From an uncultured Alphaproteobacteria bacterium (GTDB lineage: Bacteria > Pseudomonadota > Alphaproteobacteria > Caulobacterales > Caulobacteraceae): 64,000 nucleotides of DNA. The notes beneath the pieces were generated by a model. It made no database searches, was not told where the DNA came from, and was given only the letters and a program-made list of their open reading frames with translations. Shown piece after piece: positions 26,923 through 36,027 of the stretch. The position numbers and the translations under genes are program-made. The stretch spans positions 67,800 through 131,799 of the forward strand of contig CALETE010000094.1 in assembly GCA_937920085.1 (NCBI GenBank). Direction: 5' to 3'. Every line of letters begins with the position of its first letter. Position 1 is the stretch's first letter.

Positions 26923-28524
26923 CTAACCCCGTTCCCGGGTGCGCTGGAAGCCAAGGTCTGGATAGCGTTCCGCGACATAGCCAAGTTCCCAGGCTGACTT
27001 GGAGAGAAAGACGGGTTGATCGTCGATGTCCGTGGCCATGGCAGTCTTGTGCTTGTCGATGAAGTCTTTGGTGTCAGCATCCTTGCCAGTCAGCCAGCGG
27101 GCTTCCGCAAAGGGACTGGGCTCAAACAGCACTTCCAACTGATATTCATTGGCCAAGCGATCTGCCATGACTTCGAACTGCAGTTGCCCCACCGCCCCGA
27201 CGATAAAGTCTGCGCCGAACTGGGGGCGGAAAAGCTGAGTCACGCCTTCCTCCGCCAGACCTTCCAGCGCCTTCTTAAGGTGCTTGGCCTTAAGCGGATC
27301 CTTGACCCGCACACGCTGCAGGATTTCCGGGGCGAAGTTGGGCAGGCCGGCAAACCGTAGAAGTCCGGTTTCGGAAAGACTGTCGCCGACCCGCAAGACG
27401 CCATGATTGGGAATACCAATGACATCGCCAGCAAAGGCTTCCTCAGCGAGCTCACGATCGGAGGCGAAGAACATGATCGGCGCATTGACCGACAGTTGGC
27501 GTCCCGTGTTCTGAACCTTCAGCTTCATACCCCGTTGGAACCGCCCCGAACACAGGCGCAGGAAGGCGATCCTGTCCCGGTGGTTGGGGTCCATATTGGC
27601 CTGAACCTTAAAGACAAAGCCGGTGACCTCCGGATCCCCCGGAACCACATGGGTCTCTGCCGCCGATCGTGTCGCCGCTACAGCCTTGGGCGCGGGGGCA
27701 TAGGTGCCCAGTCCGGCAAGGAGCTGATCTATGCCGAAATGGCGCAGGGCAGACCCGAAGAAGACGGGGGTCATGTGGCCTTCAAGAAAGGCCTGGGGGT
27801 CGAAGGGCTTTGACGCCTCCTGGACCAGCATGGATCCGTCTTCGAGTTCGGACCGTTCATCTGGGTCCAGATAGCTCGAAACGGCATTGCCGCCGAAGGC
27901 TATGGGCTTGGGATGTCCCTCATCCTTGTTGTCTGCAGTGCGCTTGGCAAAGGGCAGGAACTGCTGGGTTCGCAGGTCCAGCATGCCCTTGAACCGGCCG
28001 CCTGATCCAGCTGGCCAGAATAGGGGTGCCGGATCCAGAGCCAGCTTGGACGAGATTTCATCCAGCAATTCTATGGGGTCTTGGGCTTCCCGATCCATCT
28101 TGTTGATGAAGGTAACGATGGGAATATCGCGCAGGCGGCAAACTTCGAAGAGCTTGAGGGTCTGAGGTTCGATCCCTTTGGCGGCGTCCAGGACCATGAC
28201 TGCAGCGTCAGCAGCGGTTAGGGTTCTATAGGTGTCTTCCGAGAAGTCCTCGTGGCCTGGGGTATCCAACAGATTGAACATCAGGCCTTCGTGGTCGAAC
28301 GTCATGACGCTGGCCGAGACAGAGATCCCACGCTCGCGCTCGATCTTCATCCAGTCTGAACGGGTACGACGGTTCTCGCCCCGGGCCCGCACCTGACCGG
28401 CGGCACGGATGGCTCCCCCCGCCAATAGCAGGTTCTCGGTCAGGGTAGTCTTACCGGCGTCCGGGTGCGAAATGATCGCGAAGGTGCGACGACGGGACGC
28501 TTCGACAGGTGGGGATTGGCTCAT
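26923..28524 (-). CDS. prfC: Peptide chain release factor 3
   Basis: A 533-residue translational GTPase that recycles RF1 and RF2 from the ribosome. G motifs are clear: SHPDAGKTT, DTPGHEDFSEDTYR and FINKMDREAQDP. The intervening and C-terminal domains fit RF3 rather than EF-G. I start at MSQSPPVEASRRRTFAII (28524) to match the usual 529-residue length. It heads a run with two rRNA-modifying enzymes, a functionally coherent translation operon. Confidence 0.95.
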   Translation of the reverse strand: MSQSPPVEASRRRTFAIISHPDAGKTTLTENLLLAGGAIRAAGQVRARGENRRTRSDWMKIERERGISVSASVMTFDHEGLMFNLLDTPGHEDFSEDTYRTLTAADAAVMVLDAAKGIEPQTLKLFEVCRLRDIPIVTFINKMDREAQDPIELLDEISSKLALDPAPLFWPAGSGGRFKGMLDLRTQQFLPFAKRTADNKDEGHPKPIAFGGNAVSSYLDPDERSELEDGSMLVQEASKPFDPQAFLEGHMTPVFFGSALRHFGIDQLLAGLGTYAPAPKAVAATRSAAETHVVPGDPEVTGFVFKVQANMDPNHRDRIAFLRLCSGRFQRGMKLKVQNTGRQLSVNAPIMFFASDRELAEEAFAGDVIGIPNHGVLRVGDSLSETGLLRFAGLPNFAPEILQRVRVKDPLKAKHLKKALEGLAEEGVTQLFRPQFGADFIVGAVGQLQFEVMADRLANEYQLEVLFEPSPFAEARWLTGKDADTKDFIDKHKTAMATDIDDQPVFLSKSAWELGYVAERYPDLGFQRTRERG

Positions 28525-28622
28525 GGACACGCAGGTAACCCGAGCCGGGCTGACAGGCAAACCGGCTTGAGCCTCAAAGGCACTCTAGGCTTTGGATAAG
28601 CGCACTTTTTTCCGGCCTGGCC

Positions 28623-29003
28623 CTAGGCAGCCAGTCGACCCCAGACAAATCGATCAACCCAGATGGAGTCCAACCCCTCGCCTTTTTGGCGGGCGACCAG
28701 ATTGGCCATGACCTCAAAGGCCACGTTACAGTAACGGAAACCAACCTCTTCGGGCCGACAACCCTTGTAGGATGGAACAAACCGAATGGCATTGATCCCA
28801 GCTGCCTTAATAAAAATCAGATAGGCGAGACGCTGAGCCCGCTGGGGGTGCGTGATCTGCAGGTTTGGGTTTTGAGAAAACAGTTCTCGACCCAATTGCA
28901 TCACATCATCAAAGCTCAGACCGCGAAAGCGGTGACCTTGCAGTTCTGGAACGTGCTCAGACGGTTCAATCTCGAGCACAGTGTTGTTCATCAGAAAATA
29001 CAT
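28623..29003 (-). CDS. Conserved hypothetical protein
   Basis: I do not recognise this 126-residue soluble protein. It has no signal peptide or membrane segment. The sequence is well balanced with several aromatic residues (GFRYCNVAFEVMANLV, SIWVDRFVWGRL), typical of a folded domain. A second ATG at 28991 is possible; neither has a clear ribosome-binding site. It lies alone between prfC and the DUF1491 gene. Confidence 0.65.
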   Translation of the reverse strand: MYFLMNNTVLEIEPSEHVPELQGHRFRGLSFDDVMQLGRELFSQNPNLQITHPQRAQRLAYLIFIKAAGINAIRFVPSYKGCRPEEVGFRYCNVAFEVMANLVARQKGEGLDSIWVDRFVWGRLAA

Positions 29004-29099
29004 GATGGGATCAGACGGTTGCCAGTGGAGTTAGGTTTGAACCCTAGACCTCCAGACTTTCCATCCTCTTTTTGAATATAGGAAATATCGCTTTAACCT

Positions 29100-29432
29100 T
29101 CAGTCACGCTCCACGGGCTCGGTCAGGAAATGTCGGCCATCCCGGTCATCAATTTCGACAACCCATATGTCCGGGTCGACCCGCGCAGCCCTGGCGATAT
29201 AGGCGTCCAGCTCTGTCTCCTGTTCTGACAAGGCCGGGCGCATCCAGACTTTTTCGCCGTCACCTCGGGTGGCCTCTGCATAGAGTCGCGCCGTGCCCTC
29301 GCTGCGGTTCAGCACTTTAATCAGGACACTCCCGGCCCTGGCATCGCCCTTCCTGACCACCACGGGAAAGGCACCGCCCAACTCGGCGCGTCGGATCAGG
29401 GCGGCCACCCAAATGTCGGACGAAAACATCAT
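29100..29432 (-). CDS. DUF1491 family protein
   Basis: A 110-residue small protein that fits the alphaproteobacterial DUF1491 family: SSDIWVAALIRRAELGG at the N-terminus, then KGDARAGSVLIKV and DPDIWVVEIDDRDGRHFL at the end. Its function is unknown. The reading frame extends far upstream over the next gene, but the family begins at the ATG pair at 29432. It is divergent from the secreted protein gene at 29523. Confidence 0.8.
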   Translation of the reverse strand: MMFSSDIWVAALIRRAELGGAFPVVVRKGDARAGSVLIKVLNRSEGTARLYAEATRGDGEKVWMRPALSEQETELDAYIARAARVDPDIWVVEIDDRDGRHFLTEPVERD

Positions 29433-29522
29433 CTGATTTACAGGTCTCGATAACGGAACAGAAAGGCCGCCAACGTAATGTGGATGCCTGGAAACCCAAG
29501 CATACAAGAAAAACCCCTGACC

Positions 29523-30443
29523 ATGACGAGTCCGCACAGAACAGTGCGTCGCCAAGCTGATCAATGGCTCGGACTGACCTTGTGCCTTAGCCTTCTTGCG
29601 GGGCCGAGCTGGGCCTCTGCCTCCAGCCTCGACCTCTTTTATGAACGCGCCATCATGTCTGCTGTTGATGCGCGATGTAACCTGTTTGATCCTGCGATCG
29701 GGTCGGCGCTCAATGTTGCCAAGTACCAAGCCAGAGGTGCAGCCCTGCGCGCTGGAACCGACGCCGCAACGCTCCTGCAGATCTCTCAACGGGCACAAAC
29801 CAAAGCTTATTCTATCTCCTGCACGTCGCCCGATATTGCGACCGCCGCAGGGCGAGTCCGCGCAGCCTTTGAGGGCTATGCCAGAATGCAGAAAATGGAC
29901 TATCCCGGCGATATCGTTGGCTGGAAAGCCGACCGAGGGTCCAGCACCGTCGCCTTGCGATGGAGATTGACCCAGGACGTTACTCAGAATGGTGATCGCC
30001 TCCTGTTTGGCCTTGCTGGCAGGTCAGGGGCAAATGCCCTCCTGGCGCTTACGCACTTCAAAAACGGGCAAGCTCCATATTCTGCGAGATTGGTCATCCG
30101 CGATGGTCAACTCACCTTTGGCCCCTTCCTGGACGCCAGAGGCGCCCAGCCTCGGACCATCCCCTTAGACCGCCGCTTTGCCGCCAATGGTGCTCAGACC
30201 AGCTTTACGGCTGAAGCTCGCAGCTCGGCTGGGTCAGATCTGCTGCCCAAGGGCCTGACATCGGGGTGGGCCTTCCGTTTTCCCGCCGAAGCCGCCCGCC
30301 AAATGGCGGCTCTCGACCCCCGTGAATCTGTGGCGATTGACTTCATCTTCCCCGATGACTCGGTCCGTCGCCTCTATGTGGAGGTTGGTGATTTCGCTGC
30401 GGGGCGAGCCTTCCTTCAGTCTGCGAACAGGCCGGCAGATTAA
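29523..30443 (+). CDS. Exported protein of unknown function
   Basis: A 306-residue protein with an N-terminal signal sequence (hydrophobic core LGLTLCLSLLAGPSWA ending in an AXA site). The mature part has no motif I can name; two cysteines (VDARCNLFDP, YSISCTSPD) may form a disulfide, and the C-terminal half looks like beta-sheet rich. An upstream ATG at 29478 would place 15 polar residues before the signal, so I prefer 29523. The GST gene begins 26 bases further on. Confidence 0.7.
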   Translation: MTSPHRTVRRQADQWLGLTLCLSLLAGPSWASASSLDLFYERAIMSAVDARCNLFDPAIGSALNVAKYQARGAALRAGTDAATLLQISQRAQTKAYSISCTSPDIATAAGRVRAAFEGYARMQKMDYPGDIVGWKADRGSSTVALRWRLTQDVTQNGDRLLFGLAGRSGANALLALTHFKNGQAPYSARLVIRDGQLTFGPFLDARGAQPRTIPLDRRFAANGAQTSFTAEARSSAGSDLLPKGLTSGWAFRFPAEAARQMAALDPRESVAIDFIFPDDSVRRLYVEVGDFAAGRAFLQSANRPAD

Positions 30444-30469
30444 CTCTGCCCAGTGGATCGAGCGTCGCA

Positions 30470-31126
30470 ATGACCATCACTATAACAGCCTTCAAGACAT
30501 CGCCTGACCGCGGCAGAGGTTTGGCCCGTGACACCCGCCTACGCTGGGCTCTCGAAGAGGTTGGTCAGGATTACGAGGTCCGCCTTCTGTCATTCGAAGA
30601 CATGAAGCGGCCCGGCCATCTGGCCCTTAATCCCTTTGGCCAGATCCCCACCTATCAGGCGGACGGCCTTGCGCTCTTCGAGACTGGGGCAATCATATTT
30701 CATATTGCCGAACAGGCTTCAGGTTTGCTGCCCCTGGGCAAAGCTGCCCGGGCCCGGGCGATTACCTGGATGTTTGCGGCTCTGAACTCTGTGGAACCAC
30801 CTATCTTGGACCTGGAGACAGCCAGACTGTTAGAGCACGACAAGCCTTGGTCTCAAGAGCGAATGCCCATGGTTATCGACCGCGTCCGCACGCGATTGCG
30901 GCCCCTGGCACTGCGTCTTGAAACCACAGACTGGCTAGAAGACCAATTCAGCGCAGGAGACCTGCTTATGGTGTCCGTTTTACAGCGTTTGCGCTCGTCA
31001 GGACTTCTGGATGAGTTTCCCAGCCTTGCCGCCTATGTCGCCCGGGGCGAAGCGCGACCGGCCTATCAGCGGGCCTTTGCCGCACAGTTGGCGGTCTTCA
31101 CGGCGGGTGCCGGGGACCTTACCTAA
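30470..31126 (+). CDS. Glutathione S-transferase
   Basis: A 218-residue cytoplasmic GST. The thioredoxin-like N-terminal domain has the glutathione-site stretch NPFGQIPTYQADGLALFETG (residues about 55-74), with the cis-Pro and the ET/ES contact pair, and an all-helical C-terminal domain follows. The catalytic residue is not certain because TSPDRGRGLARD replaces the usual Ser/Tyr region. It may detoxify electrophiles. Its stop overlaps that of the DivJ-like kinase gene by four bases. Confidence 0.85.
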   Translation: MTITITAFKTSPDRGRGLARDTRLRWALEEVGQDYEVRLLSFEDMKRPGHLALNPFGQIPTYQADGLALFETGAIIFHIAEQASGLLPLGKAARARAITWMFAALNSVEPPILDLETARLLEHDKPWSQERMPMVIDRVRTRLRPLALRLETTDWLEDQFSAGDLLMVSVLQRLRSSGLLDEFPSLAAYVARGEARPAYQRAFAAQLAVFTAGAGDLT

Positions 31127-32754
31127 GCCTTGGCGACAGGGCTCAGCACCACTGGCATGCGCACGGTCACGGTCGTGCCCTCCCCCAGCTGACTTTCCAT
31201 GACCATTTCACCGCCATGCAGCTGAGCAAAGGCCTTGACCAGGGAAAGGCCCAGTCCAGTGCCGCCAACCCTGTGGTCGCTGTCACCCACCTGTTCGTAG
31301 GGTCGGCCAAGTTTTTTAAGGTCAGTCGCACTGATCCCAGGCCCTGTATCTGCGACAATCAACTCAATGTTTGGGCCATCTGCACGCAAGGTCACGGTGA
31401 CGACGCCGCCCCGCGGCGTGAACTTCAACGCATTGGATAGGAGGTTCAAGGCGATCTGTTTGAGGGCGCGGCGATCTGCAGACACTTCGATCGGTTCCCG
31501 CGGCGACAATCCACGCAAGGAGACTTCGGCGCGATCAGCTTGTCCGCGCATTAGGCGCATGACCGCGTTCACAGCCTCCCGAGCATCGAAGTCTTCGCGG
31601 TAGAGTTCATATCGCTCGGCCTCAATCTTGGACATGTCGAGGACGTCATTGATCAATTCGAGCAAATGGCCGCCGGATTCGTGGATCAGCTCCGGATATT
31701 CGGAATAGCGATCTGGTATGGGCCCAAAGAGCCTCTGCCGCATAATGTCTGCAAAGCCCATGATCGCGTTCAAGGGCGTCCGGAGCTCATGGGACATATT
31801 CGCCAGAAAACGCGACTTACCTGCGTTTTGAGACTCGGCGGTCATTCTTGCATCATCCAACGCCGCCTCCCGGGCCATCTGGGGGCGTAGATCTTGGATT
31901 GAGCCGATCAGGCGGCAATGGCCAAAGCGACGCAAGTGCAATTCAGCCCAGGCAGCCGTCCCATCGGTGGGGGAAAACTTGAGGATAGCTTCGCCGTCGG
32001 AATGGGCTGAGTTGAGGGCATGCTCCAGGGCGGCGTGATATCCAGACCCCGCCAAAACCGAGACGTGGGCGTTCGGCTGTGCCAAGGCGACCAATTCTGG
32101 CGCCCCCTGCCCCCAGCGTCGGCGAATGCGACCGCTGCTGTCGAGTTCCAGGAGAAAGTTAGACTGGGCCTGCAGAACTTCCCGCAGCTCTGCTTCAGCA
32201 AATTGAGCGCGACGAGCGTCCAACATAACCTGTCGCCGAAGCAAGACGAGGGCAGAGCCAAATCCCATAGTGAGGGTGACCAGGCCGATCGCGCCGAGGG
32301 CCGCAGCGAGTACATGCTCGGGGGGCGACGGCAGGGGAAGTGTAGAGAGCCAGGCAATAGAAATCCCCAGGCTGGCGAGTGTTACGGCCGTGGCAAAGGC
32401 AAGATGGCGGGGCCGACCCATGGCCGCGGCCCCAGCAAGGGGTGCGAGGTGGATGATACCAAGGGGACCACCGACTCCGCCGGTCAGTAAGGTCGCCACA
32501 AGGCTTGCCACCCCCCAAACCGTCAAAAGCACTTCGTCAGTGAATGTCAGACGCGTCCGAGGCAGGAGGAGACCCAGGCCTGCGGGCAAGGCGATAAGGC
32601 ACAAGGCCAGCCCTGCACGGCCGGTGATCGAAATCGGCAACATGAACAGAACGCTTGCACCCAAGGCCACCGCAGCCAGCCAGCACGCATGCCACCAATC
32701 CAGATTGGATGGGCTCTCCTCTGCTCGGTCATTTGGGGCTGGCTTGTGATCCAC
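31123..32754 (-). CDS. divJ: DivJ-like membrane sensor histidine kinase
   Basis: A 543-residue sensor kinase. The N-terminal 170 residues hold about six transmembrane helices. A PAS-like domain follows (about 190-290), then HisKA with His322 in ANMSHELRTPLNAIMGFADI and LINDVLDMSKIEAERYEL, and an ATPase domain with NLLSNALKFTPRGG, DTGPGIS and GGTGLGLSLVKAFAQLHGG. The layout and the RLFGP-DRY-EYPELIHESGGHL segment closely match Caulobacter DivJ, which controls DivK and polar cell fate. GTG is the only start that precedes the membrane region. PleC/CckA-type kinases differ in the N-terminus; divJ is still a name by resemblance. Confidence 0.75.
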   Translation of the reverse strand: MDHKPAPNDRAEESPSNLDWWHACWLAAVALGASVLFMLPISITGRAGLALCLIALPAGLGLLLPRTRLTFTDEVLLTVWGVASLVATLLTGGVGGPLGIIHLAPLAGAAAMGRPRHLAFATAVTLASLGISIAWLSTLPLPSPPEHVLAAALGAIGLVTLTMGFGSALVLLRRQVMLDARRAQFAEAELREVLQAQSNFLLELDSSGRIRRRWGQGAPELVALAQPNAHVSVLAGSGYHAALEHALNSAHSDGEAILKFSPTDGTAAWAELHLRRFGHCRLIGSIQDLRPQMAREAALDDARMTAESQNAGKSRFLANMSHELRTPLNAIMGFADIMRQRLFGPIPDRYSEYPELIHESGGHLLELINDVLDMSKIEAERYELYREDFDAREAVNAVMRLMRGQADRAEVSLRGLSPREPIEVSADRRALKQIALNLLSNALKFTPRGGVVTVTLRADGPNIELIVADTGPGISATDLKKLGRPYEQVGDSDHRVGGTGLGLSLVKAFAQLHGGEMVMESQLGEGTTVTVRMPVVLSPVAKA

Positions 32755-32917
32755 GTCTGTTTGGTTTCTTGATCAACTCTAACGCCAGGAGGCGAAATCA
32801 GACTCTACGCCGGCATTGCTGCCGGAGCGAGCCTGCTCGCCCATTAGGTGATGTGTGAGCATGAACGCCGGCCTAACCGGTTCCCACGCCCTAAAACATG
32901 CTCTAAGTCGCCTGATT

Positions 32918-33349
32918 ATGAATCCGATGGAACAAGAACTTGCTGCCCTCGCCGAGGAATTTGAACTTCTCGGCGACTGGGAGGAACGCTATCGTTATGT
33001 CATCGAACTGGGCCGAGATTTGGCACCCCTGACCGATGTCGAGCGCAATGATTCGAATAAGGTTCGAGGATGTGCCAGCCAAGTGTGGTTGGTAACCGAA
33101 CCTCAGTCGAGTGGCGCAATCAATCTGCGCGGTGACTCTGATGCCCACATTGTGCGTGGCTTGATTGCCGTGCTCTTACGCCTCTTGTCCGGAAGATCTG
33201 CAGCCGAAATCCTGGGCTTTGATGCCCAAGCCGCCTTTGGTCGCCTCGGCCTAGCGAGCCACCTTTCGGCGCAAAGGTCTAATGGATTGGCCTCAATGAT
33301 CGATCGCATCCGACGCGATGCGACGGCTTTGGGCCAGGCAAAGCCCTAA
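32918..33349 (+). CDS. sufE: SufE family Fe-S cluster assembly sulfur acceptor
   Basis: A 143-residue cytoplasmic protein that takes persulfide sulfur from the cysteine desulfurase SufS. The family core is present: LGDWEERYRYVIELGRDL, then NKVRGCASQVWLV with the sulfur-accepting Cys52, and a helical C-terminus. The frame extends upstream to 32855, but the conserved part begins at MNPMEQELAALAEEF (32918). No other suf gene is nearby. It is divergent from the DivJ-like gene across about 160 bases. Confidence 0.9.
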   Translation: MNPMEQELAALAEEFELLGDWEERYRYVIELGRDLAPLTDVERNDSNKVRGCASQVWLVTEPQSSGAINLRGDSDAHIVRGLIAVLLRLLSGRSAAEILGFDAQAAFGRLGLASHLSAQRSNGLASMIDRIRRDATALGQAKP

Positions 33350-33361
33350 GCGACAGCGCCC

Positions 33362-33856
33362 TTAGGCGGCGCGGATTCCGGTGTGTCGTTGGGTCTCTGG
33401 CTTCATGCCCACTACAGCGTCAAAGCCCAGAATCATGTCGACATCGACGCCATTGGACGCCAGAGGCAGCCTTAACCAGAGGATAGATATGTGCGAGGCC
33501 GCACGCCAAGCCATGTTTTGCACGCCCACCGCAGGACGACGGTCCTGGACGATCTTGGTCAGCTCAGATTGCCAGTAGTCTGCTTCTGGCCCGGCATAGA
33601 CGTCACGCAGGGTTCGACCGGTGATCTCCTGGCCGTAGACACTGTACAAACCCGTGCCGGCCAAACGCAGACGGAATTCAAGCGGGTCAGATTTTACATC
33701 GATCAAACTCAATGTCGGCAGAAGCCTTTTCAGGTCCTCAGGCCGAATATCTGAGCGGCCGGGCAGCTTCGGCCCACGTTTGAGTCCAGCCCAATAGGCG
33801 AACAACTCTTGGTGCGCTCGTGCTGCCGCCGCAGAAGCCCCGATCTGCGTCGTCAT
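33362..33856 (-). CDS. PAS domain protein (PAS_5 type)
   Basis: A 164-residue soluble protein made of a single PAS-like domain of the alphaproteobacterial PAS_5 family: LLPTLSLIDVKSDPLEFRLR and GTGLYSVYGQEITGRTL are characteristic. There is no output domain. In Caulobacterales such single-domain proteins often act in regulation or cell envelope control; the ligand is unknown. A TAAGGA ribosome-binding site precedes the ATG at 33856. Confidence 0.8.
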   Translation of the reverse strand: MTTQIGASAAAARAHQELFAYWAGLKRGPKLPGRSDIRPEDLKRLLPTLSLIDVKSDPLEFRLRLAGTGLYSVYGQEITGRTLRDVYAGPEADYWQSELTKIVQDRRPAVGVQNMAWRAASHISILWLRLPLASNGVDVDMILGFDAVVGMKPETQRHTGIRAA

Positions 33857-33971
33857 AATAAGATTCCTTAACAACCCCTTGGAATCACAACGATTCGCTT
33901 ATCGCCTGATCCGCGAATCGGCGGCAAGACATAAAGTGTTAACAGAGTCATTTTTTCTGGGGCGACCGGGC

Positions 33972-34010
33972 AAAAACGAAAAACGCCCGCCGGTGAAAAC
34001 CGACGGGCGC
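33972..34010 (-). terminator. Intrinsic terminator of the mucR gene
   Basis: Read on the minus strand, CGCCCGTCGGT-TTTC-ACCGGCGGGCG forms an eleven-pair stem with one mismatch, followed by TTTTTCGTTTTT. It lies 28 bases after the mucR stop. Confidence 0.85.
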
Positions 34011-34037
34011 CTTGATTTCGTTGATATGTTGTCGGGC

Positions 34038-34460
34038 TTACTTGCCGCGCTTGCGGGGTGCCTGACGTCCGCCTTGACCGAGGCCCATCTGCTTGGCGAG
34101 GTCCGAACGTGCCTTGGCATAGTTCGGAGCAACCATGGGGTAATCCTTCGGCAGGTTCCACTTCGCCCGATAGTCTTCTGGGCTCATATTGTACTTCGTA
34201 CGCAAATGGCGCTTCAGAGACTTGAACTTGCGGCCGTCCTCAAGGCAAACCAAGTGGTCAGGCGTAATGGAACGGCGAACTGGGACCGCAGGATCCTTAG
34301 GTGCCGCTTCGGGAACTTCTGCAATTCCGGTAATGCCCGACAGGGCGCGATGGACGCTTTGGATGAGACCGGGCAGTTCAGCGGCGGAAACCGAATTGTT
34401 GCCGACATAGGCTGATACAATGTCAGCCGTCATTTCAATAACTTCTGATTTCTCGTCCAT
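34038..34460 (-). CDS. mucR: MucR/Ros family transcriptional regulator
   Basis: A 140-residue DNA-binding protein of the Ros/MucR family; in Caulobacter, MucR proteins act with SciP on cell-cycle genes. The DNA-binding core is CLEDGRKFKSLKRHLRTKYN, followed by the conserved YRAKWNLPKDYPMVAPNY. The Cys2His2 zinc ligands are only partly kept: Cys72 and His85 remain, while the second Cys is Asp75 and the second His is Lys89. The tail is basic (PRKRGK). GGAACC precedes the ATG. A strong terminator follows, so the gene is a single unit. The orthologue among MucR paralogues is uncertain. Confidence 0.9.
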   Translation of the reverse strand: MDEKSEVIEMTADIVSAYVGNNSVSAAELPGLIQSVHRALSGITGIAEVPEAAPKDPAVPVRRSITPDHLVCLEDGRKFKSLKRHLRTKYNMSPEDYRAKWNLPKDYPMVAPNYAKARSDLAKQMGLGQGGRQAPRKRGK

Positions 34461-34499
34461 TACATAGGTTCCGTGAATATGATCATGATATGATTTTTG

Positions 34500-34518
34500 A
34501 CTGATACATTAAATCAGT
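34500..34518. promoter_or_regulatory. Inverted repeat in the mucR upstream region
   Basis: ACTGAT-ACATTAA-ATCAGT, six-base arms seven bases apart, lies 40 bases upstream of mucR. The whole 34461-34729 stretch is AT-rich against its surroundings; it holds no gene. MucR/Ros proteins favour AT-rich DNA and often repress themselves, so this is a plausible operator. Confidence 0.4.
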
Positions 34519-34729
34519 TGGATTGGGCTCATATACCCACATCTTGTATGACACAAGCACTGGCCAGAAAAGACGTTAAAATTCACGCTTATTCTAAATT
34601 TCGAAGGCGACGTATCAGAATACCTTCAAGATTCAATCACCGGCTCTACATTGAATTACAACAACCTGAGATTTGAAATTGCAGAATTACGCTCTCGAAT
34701 GCTCCGCCGGGGGAGTGCGACAAAACAGC

Positions 34730-35959
34730 CTATGCAGAACGGCTGAATTCGTGCTTTAGGGCCAAGAGAGCGGACCGCTGGGCGACAGAATGTTCGTCAG
34801 ACTCAAAGTCTTCACCATCACGGATCGCCCGTATTAAGGCTGGGGTCACGGCTGATGAGAGCGACCAGTTCCAATACTTCAGAACAGTCTGGGCCGGATC
34901 TACGGCGATCATGTCATAGACTGTTTGTACATAGGCAAACTGTGGATCGGGGCTGCCGTCTGAGGCCGTCTCGGGTCTACGAAGCCCTCTCCACAAAGCG
35001 CGAAGTGCAGGCTTTGGCAGACCCGTCGACTTACAAAGTATGGCCAGAGGTTCGCCACCTGGATCAGAGAATATCTTAGCGCCGGTCATCGGCTTCAGCC
35101 CGGAGAGATAGGATATCTCGTCCACAAGGTCTCGGGTCAGGCCAAATTGTGCCTCTGTGACCGCAGCCTCTAGACTGTCATAGGGGCTCTTCTCAGTGGC
35201 GGCTCGGTTTCTCTGACGACGCTCAATGAATTGTAGGGCCTTGCGGGTCAGGGGATCTTGCCAACCTTCAGAGGCGGCGATCGGAAACACATCCCCTGCG
35301 GCGTCCTGCAAGATCTCACGGGACACAGCAAACCTTTGGAGGATAGTCCGCCTTACCGGTGAATCGGCCCACCAAAACAGCACATAAGCATGGGAGGGTC
35401 GCAATTCAGTGCGGCGTAGCAGGGCATGGGCCAAATCGCCCTCCCCCCGGGTCACGCCAACAATGACCTCAACAGCAGAACTCGACAACCGCGCCGTCTC
35501 ATTGCGCAAAAGGGCTTCCAAAACGGCCGGCTCTTCATATTCAACCAAGACATCTGCAAGGACTTCGCTGACCCCCCGACGGAGGGCGATGAGCCGCCTG
35601 TGGTCCTGGCCGGTGTTTCGTGCGCAATCGATCAGGGCAGAGTCACAAATCGACGCGGATTCGGTCAAAAGGATCTCAGCCACAGCCAGCTGGTCGCGCA
35701 AAAGGACCCGCGCCAGACTTGCGGGGATCTCCGACAGAACCGCCAGGCGCTTTGCCACGCGGCAGCGCTCGGCCAGCTCGGCCTCCCGCAGCATATCCAC
35801 CAAGAGGTCCGCGGTGACCGCACGCTCAAAGGCATTGACCCGAGATCCGGGTAGACTGACCACATCAGCAAGACGCTTGAGCAAGGCCAGGCGCGACTTA
35901 AACACCACCGGCTGCGGCATTTCGCGCTCAAGGGCTTCTGTCACTGCGATATCGCTCAT
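34730..35959 (-). CDS. DUF2336 family protein
   Basis: A 409-residue alpha-helical protein resembling DUF2336, paralogous in style to the one at 22651. Repeated helices such as LREAELAERCRVAKRL and VLRNETARLSSSAVEV-like units give a HEAT-like layout. No signal peptide or catalytic motif is seen. The ATG at 35959 is chosen; an in-frame GTG six codons upstream is equally possible and neither has a good ribosome-binding site. Function unknown. Confidence 0.75.
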   Translation of the reverse strand: MSDIAVTEALEREMPQPVVFKSRLALLKRLADVVSLPGSRVNAFERAVTADLLVDMLREAELAERCRVAKRLAVLSEIPASLARVLLRDQLAVAEILLTESASICDSALIDCARNTGQDHRRLIALRRGVSEVLADVLVEYEEPAVLEALLRNETARLSSSAVEVIVGVTRGEGDLAHALLRRTELRPSHAYVLFWWADSPVRRTILQRFAVSREILQDAAGDVFPIAASEGWQDPLTRKALQFIERRQRNRAATEKSPYDSLEAAVTEAQFGLTRDLVDEISYLSGLKPMTGAKIFSDPGGEPLAILCKSTGLPKPALRALWRGLRRPETASDGSPDPQFAYVQTVYDMIAVDPAQTVLKYWNWSLSSAVTPALIRAIRDGEDFESDEHSVAQRSALLALKHEFSRSA

Positions 35960-36027
35960 GGAACCCAAGGGAACCACAACGCGGTTAACGAACCTTGTTC
36001 GCCGGGCCTGCCGGGATCAAGCCGCGC

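Noticed and set aside
29020..29080. tRNA-like T-arm TAGG-TTTGAAC-CCTA
   Set aside because: The conserved C of the T loop is missing and no anticodon or D arm fits; upstream bases belong to a gene.
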